A DNA stretch of 64,000 bases from Calamus simplicifolius (lineage: Eukaryota; Streptophyta; Magnoliopsida; Arecales; Arecaceae). Position 1 is the stretch's first letter. Each line of letters begins with the position of its first letter. The stretch lies in contig UESW01001791.1 of the NCBI GenBank assembly GCA_900491605.1, forward strand, positions 1 to 64,000, in the 5' to 3' direction. This document shows positions 56,521 through 64,000 of the stretch, piece by piece. The notes under the pieces were generated by a model. The model was not told the DNA's origin and did not search any database. It worked only from the letters and a program-made list of their open reading frames with translations. Both the position numbers and the translations under genes were made by a program.

Positions 56521-57610
56521 TTGAGTACTGTTAGCACCGAAGTTATAGGGTTCGACCGAATAAAAGATGAGTATGAGACCTGTCATGACTTTGGTGAAAT
56601 TTATAAGATCCTTCAGCTAGGGCCATCCAGTACCAGTAGAGATTATACCATCCAGGATGGTTACCTTTTTAGGGGCAATAGACTTTGTATCCCTAGGACG
56701 TCACTTAGAGAATTCCTAGTCTGGGAAACGCATGCTGGGGGATTAGCTGGTCATTTTGGAAGAGATAAGACTATTCTAACGATAGAGGACCAATTTTACT
56801 GGCCAGGATTAAAAGGCTCATTGCCCTGATAATAGCCCGATGTTGAACTTGTGCCGTTGCAAAACAGCAGAAGCAGAACACCGGTCTATATACTCCTTTG
56901 CCAGTGCCTGCCTCATGCAGAGTTCGCCTACAATAGTTAGTAAACAGGTCCACGGGCAAGAGTCCATTTGAGATAGTCCATGGGTATAAGCCTAATCGTC
57001 CACTTTATCTAATTCCTTTACCCATCCACACACGAGTCTTAGAGTCCGCACATGCATTTGCATAGCATATCAAAGATTTACATAAGGACATTAGCCAGAA
57101 AATAAATCTAAGTAATGAAACTTATAAAAGACTGGCTAACTCCAAGAAGAGCCAAAGAGTTCGGTGTAGGGGATTATGTCATGGTTAGGCTTAGGCCCGA
57201 ACGGTTCCCATCAGGGACCGTTAAGAAACTTCACGCTCGGAGCTGGTCCCTTTAAAATAATAGAGAAGGTAGGACCCAATGCCTATGTGCTAGATCTGCC
57301 CTCGGATTGGGGCATTAGCTCTACCTTCAATATTGCAGACATAGTAGAATATAGGGAACCAACACGATTCCTAGTGAGTACTTTGGACCTAATCCTCCTT
57401 TCATGAGCGAACCTCCCAAGAGTGCCCACCACCAATTTTACCTGAGCGAGGAGAGCGGATCGAGCGTATCCTAGACGATGAAGCCATTACGATCCGGAAC
57501 CGCGGTTATCAACCTACCTGGTCTGATGGCAGGATCGCCCGAATCTAACAATTCATTGATTACTCGAGAGGACTTGCAACACCTCGACCCAGACCTACTA
57601 GAGAGATACT
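56521..57610 (+). pseudogene. Chromovirus integrase with core deleted, and chromodomain remnant
   Basis: The zinc-binding start is present, with HAGGLAGHFGRDKT (about 56731-56772), then shifted frames encoding a CCTC motif and NTGLYTPLPVP (about 56840-56915). The next readable part is AEFAYNS (about 56928-56938), then TGKSPFEIVHGY (about 56952-56985), which in intact relatives lies well after the core. The D,D(35)E core is missing, a deletion of roughly 600 bp. The C-terminal part FKIIEKVGPNAYVLDLPSDW and a chromodomain-like stretch (ILDDEAIT.RNRGYQ, about 57467-57510) follow in broken frames. Confidence 0.85.
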
Positions 57611-57665
57611 AGAGCCAGAATGACCCATACTCGACGGGGTCGAGTTCTTCCCACCCCAGAAGAAT

Positions 57666-58919
57666 TGATGCGGGCACCAGGATCAAGCAAAGGATTCTTA
57701 GCCCTCTGTGATATCTGATTAGTTATATTCAAGTCTTGAGTTGGGAAATAAAGTTTAGTTTATTTTGAGTCTCGTCCAGTTCATTTTATTCTAAATTGAG
57801 TCCTATTCAATTCAGTTTATTTTAATGTGAGTCCTGTAGTAAGTTCATTAGTTTACAAGAGGAGACATCAGTATTGAGCAGAAGACAAGGCCATCACAGT
57901 CAGACAGAGCAGCTGCTAAATTCAAGTTGGTGCCACACATACTTCAAGTAGCCCACATGCCACCTAGCAGAGCAAGCATCCTTTCCAATCTGGATGATCA
58001 TTTTCCTCATCTGCCCGATGCCGATTTTAGGCCAAATTAAGCTGCCGCTGATTGCATCTCAATCATATCTAGAAGATCACCTGCCTCATCTGAACGCCAC
58101 AGATTTCATGCCGAATCCAGCTGCCGCTATTGCACTAGAAGATCACCTTCCTCATCTGGACGCTGCAGATTTCATGCCAAATTTGACTAGGGCACCTTTT
58201 TATTTTCTCTCTTTCCATATCTGTATTTTTTTGGACCCCAAGTCTCTTGCACTATAAAAGAGACCCTCTTGTATGAATGATGTATCTTTTATTATTAATC
58301 AATCAATCCAAGTTTTGAGTTATTGTAATTTTTGTTAATTGGTTTTTGGTGCTCTTGTTTCCCCTCCTGCGCGTGCCAACATCCCAAGTCTCTAGGAGAA
58401 ACCCTGGCCGCCACCTTTGTCTTCCAATAGTGGATGCCCAAGAGCCCTTGACCACCCTCCCCTTTTCTCTACTCCTTCCTTTCTCTTTGCCTATATTCTA
58501 AATTTTCTCTATTATTCTTTAACCCTTATATGGTGATCTTGCAGATCCCTCGGTAGCCACGAATCCAGGATTCAAGGTGATTGTTATCCAGGACAGCGGA
58601 TATTGGCCACAGATCGTGGGCTCAAGGTAGTCATCTATGGCGCATCCGTCAGGCAGAGCAACCCTTCAATACTTTGATCTTTCCCCTTGCTTGGTACACC
58701 CCTCTAATCTACTAGTAACTTTATTGTAGGAGAGCAAGCCCTATCGGGGCTTCTTAGCCTCGGCGATCCTTCTTCTTTATTTTTTTAGGAACTGTTTCGC
58801 GTGCAGATTTACTGTGGATTTTCTTGAATCCCTCTTAGGCTATTACTTTGGGAGAATAATCAACTGCAACCATTAATCATTAAAAAAAATTTACTTGCAT
58901 GCGAATCGGTCCTGCATCA
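57666..58919 (+). repeat. Chromovirus 3' LTR
   Basis: 1254 bp, TG to CA, uninterrupted. TATAAAA is at 58253-58259. AATAT follows (58920-58924), matching 41449-41453. The short purine stretch AGAAGAAT (about 57658-57665) precedes it as a weak polypurine tract. Confidence 0.92.
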
Positions 58920-58924
58920 AATAT

Positions 58925-59962
58925 TTATTGTAATATACTTTTACACGAGCATAAATTTATTTACAAAAAATTCTGGAAAGATATTATTTGCAAATATAGT
59001 CCAAAATAAATTTATGAATTATTTACAAAAATGCCAACATGCTTTTTTAATTTAAAAAATACAATTTTAATTTTGTAAATAATTATTTGAGGAATTTATA
59101 AATAATAACTTTAGAGTTAAATTTTAAAATAGGAATTCTGTGTTCTTCAAATCTCTATTTTAACTTTCATAGAATTTTAAAATTGTTCTCTTGAAAGTAG
59201 TAAAACAAAAAATTTGGTTTTGAAATTTTAAAATTTTCATCACAAATGAAACCTCTAAATAAAATTTTTAATTCAATTGCAACCACTCTCTCAATTAGAG
59301 TTAGTTAAACTATCAAGTTGGGCCAGACTATGCACCGTTATTTAGGCCTAATACTTATGCCTAGGTTTTCTCTAACTTAGTTTGAATTAGAATTAATTAA
59401 ACCATCAGATTGGGTTAGACTATGCATTGATATTCATGCTTGATGCTTATTTCAGGCTTAATCAAGCTTGGTTTTTGAGCTTATATTTTTGAGAAGGCTT
59501 AGTCTAATATCCACTAACAAATTTTATACCCTAACACATATTCCCTTTCCTCTTCATTTGTGATTTATTTCTAGGCTCGACTTGATTTTTTTTTTTAATG
59601 TATCTTAAGTCCATCTATGAACAATGTATTTGGTATAGAGGATTAGAATGGGGATAAATTTTTTTTTATTCTTTTCCACGATAACATTTATCCTATAGGA
59701 TGGTTAATTCATGAAAAGAACTTATTTTTTTAGATTAAATATTTTTATTTTATCCTATCCCACTATTATTTTATTTTTTATTCTTATTATTATCAATGAC
59801 TATCATTTTTTAGAATATAATTAACAAATTTTTATCCTATCTTTTATTAAATAAAAAAAATAATTTTATATTATTCTATTCTTTATCGATCTTGATCTTG
59901 TTCTATGTACCAAATGTGAACTGGGAGAGACTTGGCCCGCTCTCCTCTTATCCTTATCCTTA
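58925..59962. other. AT-rich spacer, nothing recognised
   Basis: About 1 kb of AT-rich DNA with T-rich runs. A doubled phrase (TTAGAGTTAGTTAAACTATC at about 59296 and AATTAGAATTAATTAAACCATC at about 59384) suggests a small diverged duplication. No gene recognised. Confidence 0.5.
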
Positions 59963-60891
59963 GGCGGTGTTTAAAATAGGGGATAACGAGGGATATCCAG
60001 GGGATACCCCTCCTTATTCCCAAAGGCTGTGTTTGATATGGGGGATAAGGAGGGATATCCCCCGAATATTATCTCTTATCCCCAAAAGCTATAGCTAGAG
60101 GAAATAGGTATGAAAAAGTTTAACCAGAGGGGATAACTCATGTTTAACCATGGGTTATCCCATGAACTTATTTCCTAGGAAAATCAGAAATAACTAAAGT
60201 TATCCTTTGATGGCAAATCTGTTATTTAAAAAAGATGATTATCCCTTGAGCTATTCCCTGGATAAATGCTATCATGTACACTTATCCAGGGATAGCCTTT
60301 TATGAATCAAACACATCCAAAAGCTATAACAAGGAGGAATATTTCTGAAAAAGTTTAACCAAAGGGGATAACCCATATTTAACATGGGTTATCCCTGAAC
60401 TTATTCCCTAGGAAATTCAGGAATAACTAGAGTTATCCATTGATGGCAAAGTTGTAATTAAAAAAAAATGCTTATTCTCTCAACTATTTTCTAGATAAAT
60501 GTTATCCTGCACACTTATCCAGGGATAGCTTTTGGAGAATCAAACACTACCTTAGTGTTTGAAATAGGGAATAAGAGAGGATATCCTCTGGATATCCCCT
60601 CTTATTCCAAAAGTCATAACTATAATGGATAGCTGAATAAAGTTAATCAGAGGATAATCTATGTTAATCATGGTTAATCATGTGTTATCCCCTCAATTTA
60701 TTCTCTAAAAAATGCAGTAATAGCTGGTTATATTTTCAAATAAGAGTAAAAAAAAAGTTATCCTATGGATTTACCTTTTTGCATTTGATATGATCAATGG
60801 AATAGCTAAAGGATATCCCTAGGATAGCCAAGAAATAAACTCTATTCTATACACTTATTCATAAATAATATTTTTTCTATCAAACATTACC
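59963..60891. mobile_element. Three tandem Tourist-like MITEs
   Basis: Left tip GGCGGTGTTTAAAATAGGGG, right tip CAAACATTACC (reversed GGTAATGTTTG), flanked by TTA on both sides (59960-59962 and 60892-60894). Inside are two more unit borders: CAAACACATCC at about 60308-60318, and CAAACACTACC-TTA-GTGTTTG at 60541-60561. Each unit repeats the phrases GGGATAAGGAGGGATATCC, GGGTTATCC and TTATCCAGGGATAGC. Tips and TTA fit PIF/Harbinger-type MITEs. There is no transposase. Confidence 0.75.
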
Positions 60892-60894
60892 TTA

Positions 60895-61910
60895 ATATTA
60901 GAAAGTCACCCATTATATTCCAAGCAACACTCATCTCTAGTTACCCTTTAATTCCGTGACAATTTACCTTTTCTTTTTTCATGATTTTTTTTTCCCATTA
61001 CACCATAATAGCTTTCTTTACTAGCAGTCAACAATCTCTCAATATCTTTCTTAAACGGGACTCTTTAAATTTCATTTTGATCTAACTAATTGTAGCGCCT
61101 ACCAAAAAGCAAACGGCAAAAAAAAAAAAAAATCCCAGCAGATGATCCCATCTCTCTCTGTAGTCATGTACGTAACTTGATAGGTTTTTTTATACAAGAT
61201 GATCTAATCTATAAAGTTCATGTGGCAAAAGGAAGCTATTACGTATCGATTATGAGTCCAAGATAACACCCAATGGAATCCATGACCACCTTCTCTATTT
61301 GATCGATTCACCTTCTTGTTCTGAAGATGATCCCATGAGATTTCATCTTAATCCTATAACATGGAGTTGATTTGTGTGAAAATCCGGCCGGTCAATCATG
61401 AGCCCTATCAAAAAAATTGCATTTTAGCCCGCTAAAAAAATTCTGGGAGCATGGAGTCCTAGTCTGGAGCTCGGACGCCCTTCTAGCGCAAGAAGCCGGC
61501 CGAGATGGTGGCATAGTAAGAGAAAGTCAATTTTTTTTTTTTTTGGATGACTTCCTCCTAGGAAAGCTAGAATTGGCTCGGTGTAAAAAATTTGCTATAC
61601 TTGATGTGATGCAGCGCTTGATGATTAGTAAATGATGCATGCACATACAAATGCTAAAATAAAATTATTTGTTTTACCTTTTGCATGCGGGCACATGCGT
61701 CGCGTATCAATTACTGAGCCCGATGCACGCGATCTACACTATATCCGATGCACAAAGACTTTTTCTTGGCTCGACATGAACCCTACCAAATTTTATGGGT
61801 TGAGAGCAACCCAAGACTTAGAAGCCCAATCTAAATAAGCCCATTTAGGCCGAAGGCATGCCAACCCGAATTAATCCGATTGATCCAAGGAAAGATCTTG
61901 CGCACAATGA
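60895..61910. other. Spacer, nothing recognised
   Basis: Mixed AT-rich sequence with a few homopolymer runs. Open stretches at 61417-61635 and 61632-61838 have no known motif. Confidence 0.5.
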
Positions 61911-62545
61911 TTTTTTTTTTTTTTAAGTGAGTGATCATACTAGTCTAGTGCAAGTCAACCTACTATATCATAAAATAATATTTACTTTAGTACAATGCAG
62001 GGATCATCCCGTTTTTAAAGTAAAAAATCAAGTGATAGGCCACTGAGGCCGCCACCTAATCTGCCGCAACATTCGCTTTTCTATAGATATATCGGATCGA
62101 GATAGTTTGAACCTCCCAAAGAGCAGACCATATATCATAGAGTAAAGGGTTACTAGGTATGTGAGCCCCGGAGTCCCTGCCAAACCCAATGGATGATCGT
62201 AGAAGAGTCTCTCTCAATGAATAGACAACGATCATATAGGCTTTGGGTGGCGTATGAGATACCAGCCAAAGCAGCATAAAATTCAGCTAAAGGAATTGAG
62301 GAATCAAGGAGGCCAAAACCACCAATCGCCAATAATGCTTCATCAGTCCCATGGATGATAAATGCCGAGCCAACACATTTTTTCCGATCACTTCCATCAA
62401 AATTGATTTTGATAAACCTTGAAGGGAAGCTTTGAAGATATGAAAATCGTATGCTGGTTCACTATCGAGATAGTAAAAAAGCCCTAGTAATCATGGCTAT
62501 TAGAATTGGAAGTAGAATCATAAAGTGTATATTCTTTAAAAAAAG
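61911..62545 (-). mobile_element. LINE 3' fragment, same family as 464-3934
   Basis: A T run at 61911-61924 is the poly-A tail of a minus-strand LINE. The next ~500 bases (minus sense) contain the RNase H domain, and the sequence before it (about 62430-62520) aligns with 3325-3420 of the first LINE. The copy is heavily 5'-truncated. No target duplication was found. Confidence 0.8.
62057..62430 (-). pseudogene. LINE RNase H domain, decayed
   Basis: Pieces of RNase H on the minus strand are INFDGSDRKK (first Asp, about 62380-62410), GSAFIIHGTDEALLAIGGFG (about 62315-62375), AEFYAA (Glu), CLFIERDSSTIIHW, and NPLLYDIWSALW with ISIRYIYRKANVAAD at the end (62057-62145). Frame changes separate them. 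The same order occurs at 3415-3776. Confidence 0.8.
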
Positions 62546-62562
62546 AAAAAAAAAAAAAAAAG

Positions 62563-62977
62563 GGACATAACTTTTCTCACAATCCTACGGAGAAAGGGGG
62601 AGAAACCACATTATAAGTAAAAATAAGTCGATTGCCCGGCTTGCGTGCGATCATTAATGTGCAATGCATGTATATTATATATATATATATTACTTTTGGC
62701 ATGTGCGTGCATGCCCCAATAACCGATGCAGCCAGGCTTTATCCAAAATTCCTTCCTGGCACGAGTCGACCGAATAGACCTAGCGTCGGACTGAGCCCGA
62801 TTCAAGGTCTGGCGTGAAACTGGTCCGCTCCTATGGGCATCTCCGGCCTTACCGCCCGCACGGGACCTTGCTGGAAGAGCAAAACTCGTTCGCTCCTCTC
62901 GAGCATTTCTGGGTTTTGGGCTCTCGGAGGAGCGGAAGGGGAAGAGCGCGAGGCGCAGAGAGGCATCCAATAATATC
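62563..62977 (+). promoter_or_regulatory. ECR1 5' flank, probable promoter and leader
   Basis: Upstream of the ECR1 start. A TA microsatellite lies at about 62674-62690. From 62750 the sequence becomes rich in C, G and CG, as near plant housekeeping gene starts. No clear TATA box near the expected start was identified. Confidence 0.4.
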
Positions 62978-63079
62978 ATGGCGAACCCCTCGGCTCAGCA
63001 AGGAAGATGGAGAGATCTTGACAAGCTTCTTGCCAGATCTGGGAACATCGTCGGCCATGGCTTCGAGCACAGTCTCACT
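62978..63079 (+). CDS. ECR1: ECR1 (NEDD8/RUB E1 catalytic subunit), exon 1
   Basis: 102 bp, 34 codons, starting ATG at 62978: MANPSAQQGRWRDLDKLL then ARSGNIVGHGFEHSLT. The block GRWRDLDKLLxRxGNxVGxxF matches the N-terminus of plant ECR1. The donor GTGAGT follows at 63080, phase 0. ECR1 is the UBA3 orthologue. With AXR1 it forms the E1 that activates the ubiquitin-like protein RUB/NEDD8 for cullin modification, needed for auxin and other SCF-dependent responses. The start is fixed by the conserved residues just after it. Confidence 0.88.
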
Positions 63080-63174
63080 GTGAGTCCTCCATCTCGCTGC
63101 CTTTTGTTTGCAATTCAGGATCTGGTTTCCTTTTTCCGTTGATGGTCTCTTCTCATTCGGATTGACTTTCGCAG
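63080..63174 (+). other. ECR1: ECR1 intron 1
   Basis: 95 bp, GT at 63080 to CAG at 63174, with a T/C-rich part before the acceptor. A short, ordinary plant intron. Confidence 0.85.
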
Positions 63175-63338
63175 TTGAGAGAAGAGATCGGGGAGTTTGC
63201 GAAGGTGTTGGTGGTGGGAGCTGGGGGTTTGGGCTGCGAATTGCTCAAGGACCTGTCTCTCTCTGGCTTCAAGAACATCGATATCATTGACATGGATACC
63301 ATTGAGGTTTCCAACCTCAATCGGCAGTTCCTTTTCAG
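63175..63338 (+). CDS. ECR1: ECR1 (NEDD8/RUB E1 catalytic subunit), exon 2
   Basis: 164 bp, phase 0 at the start and two bases of an Arg codon at the end. It reads LREEIGEFAKVLVVGAGG, LGCELLKDLSLSGFKNID and IIDMDTIEVSNLNRQFLF(R). GAGGLG is the ATP-binding loop. DMDTIEVSNLNRQFLF is the conserved E1 adenylation segment, whose Asp and Asn/Arg residues contact ATP and magnesium. Donor GTATGG at 63339. The gene continues past the right edge; the catalytic cysteine domain and the E2-binding domain are outside the window. SAE2 is less likely because of the LREEI..F.KVLVVGAGGLGCELLKDL wording. Confidence 0.92.
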
Positions 63339-64000
63339 GTATGGCATCTCCGTCTTGGTCTTTTGTTTATTCCCATACTTGACATATGAGATATTCGATT
63401 GCGAACTTAGCTCAAAATTTATGTTTTGATGCCTTAGCTTTCCCAATCATGAAAAATAGGATAAGCAACGTATCAAGAGCTTTGGATGAAAGTGGCATTA
63501 TAATCAATGCTATCAAGATGCCTTTTTGTGTAAGCAAACAGGGGTGTGTAAAAAACTGTTAAACCATAAAACCGGCCCAAACTGTGATTTTGGTTTGATT
63601 TGAATTGATTTCTTTTGTCTATCGGCTCGGTTTTGGTTTAAAAAATTTTGAAACATAAAAAGTTGGTTCGGTTTTGGTTTGAATTTTTTAACTTACCAAT
63701 ATAAATCGAATCGGATCGTGCGTGTATGTACTATACGAGTTTTCATATATATCATAGTTAAAATTGAGTTACTACATATATATGAATAATTGTGCTATGT
63801 AAAGGCTGTGTTCTTTTCGATTGTATATAGCAATCGATTTGATTTTAATTTGAGTTTAAAAAACCGATTCAATTTGATTTGATTCTAAACATATCTTTAA
63901 ATCTATTTGATCCGATTCATGCACGCCGTTATAAGCAAATAAACCTTTGTAACTGAGAGTTATCTCTCAGCTTCTCCCACTTGAACCATTTTGTAGATGT
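63339..64000 (+). other. ECR1: ECR1 intron 2, start
   Basis: The intron begins GTATGG and runs to the window end without a further ECR1 exon. It contains CGGTTTTGGTTTGAA-like phrases repeated on both strands (about 63590-63700 and, reversed, 63830-63900), suggesting a small dispersed element. Confidence 0.7.

Larger units (their letters stand above)
41454..58919 (+). mobile_element. Chromovirus Ty3/gypsy element, interrupted by a copia insertion
   Basis: LTRs start TGRTGCGGGC and end CGGTCCTGCATCA. The 3' LTR is 57666-58919. The 5' LTR is split into 41454-42709 and 52345-52360 by a copia element. A perfect AATAT duplication flanks the whole (41449-41453 and 58920-58924). The primer site TGGTATCAGAGC (52364-52375) matches initiator-Met tRNA. 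The interior holds broken gag, protease, RT, RNase H, an integrase lacking its catalytic core, and a chromodomain remnant. The domain order and chromodomain mark it as a chromovirus; the clade within that group is not decided. Confidence 0.92.

Noticed and set aside
62814..63083. Plus-strand open frame of 89 codons overlapping ECR1 exon 1
   Set aside because: A different frame from the conserved ECR1 start (62978) with no known motif. It is an upstream shadow.
1..64000. tRNA, rRNA or other structural RNA genes
   Set aside because: No cloverleaf with A and B boxes or rRNA-like sequence was recognised. The only tRNA-related sequences are primer-binding sites of LTR elements.

Overview
This is plant nuclear DNA from a large, retrotransposon-rich genome. 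Plant LTR-retrotransposon lineages (Tat-type Ty3/gypsy, chromovirus, Ty1/copia), a TRIM, L1-type LINEs and MITEs fill most of the window, and three intron-containing plant genes are partly present. The style of the repeats and the very long introns suggest a monocot, possibly a palm; that is inference, not proof. One assembly gap (683 N) lies at 10234-10916.

Layout. 1-463: end of a SIRE/Maximus-like copia LTR. 464-3934: decayed L1-type LINE (+). 4829-5365: a miniature LTR element (TRIM, minus strand). 7885-15243: Tat-family LTR element with ~1.95-kb LTRs and a perfect ATATA target-site duplication; almost all of its pol is absent. 16255-18350: heavily decayed chromovirus-like pol. 20286-27642: three internal exons of an AMI1-like amidase on the minus strand, separated by a 6.7-kb repeat-laden intron. 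30298-37815: second Tat-family element with a 5' LTR, frameshifted gag-pol (with a second RNase H) and a 1-kb hairpin repeat array, but no recognisable 3' LTR. 39753-39987: first two coding exons of a SUMO-activating enzyme subunit (SAE2/UBA2) on the minus strand. 41454-58919: chromovirus with a perfect AATAT duplication; a minus-strand copia element (42710-52344) sits in its 5' LTR. 59963-60891: three tandem Tourist-like MITEs. 61911-62545: 3' end of a second LINE of the first family (minus). 62978-end: first two exons of ECR1, the NEDD8-activating enzyme catalytic subunit, running off the right edge.

Only ECR1 looks like an ordinary gene start. AMI1 has clean splice sites and an open frame through three exons, but its first exon (with the catalytic lysine) and its later exons were not found. 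SAE2 has a clean start and two exons and then stops. Both may be broken gene fragments, or genes stretched or misassembled around transposons.

The most unusual structure is in the Tat family. Its LTRs and its 3' untranslated region carry different tandem arrays, and nearly every unit is a short GC-rich inverted repeat. In the 3' arrays the stems differ by paired changes (CTCGG/CCGAG versus CTTGG/CCAAG) that keep base pairing. No RNA genes and no CRISPR arrays were seen.
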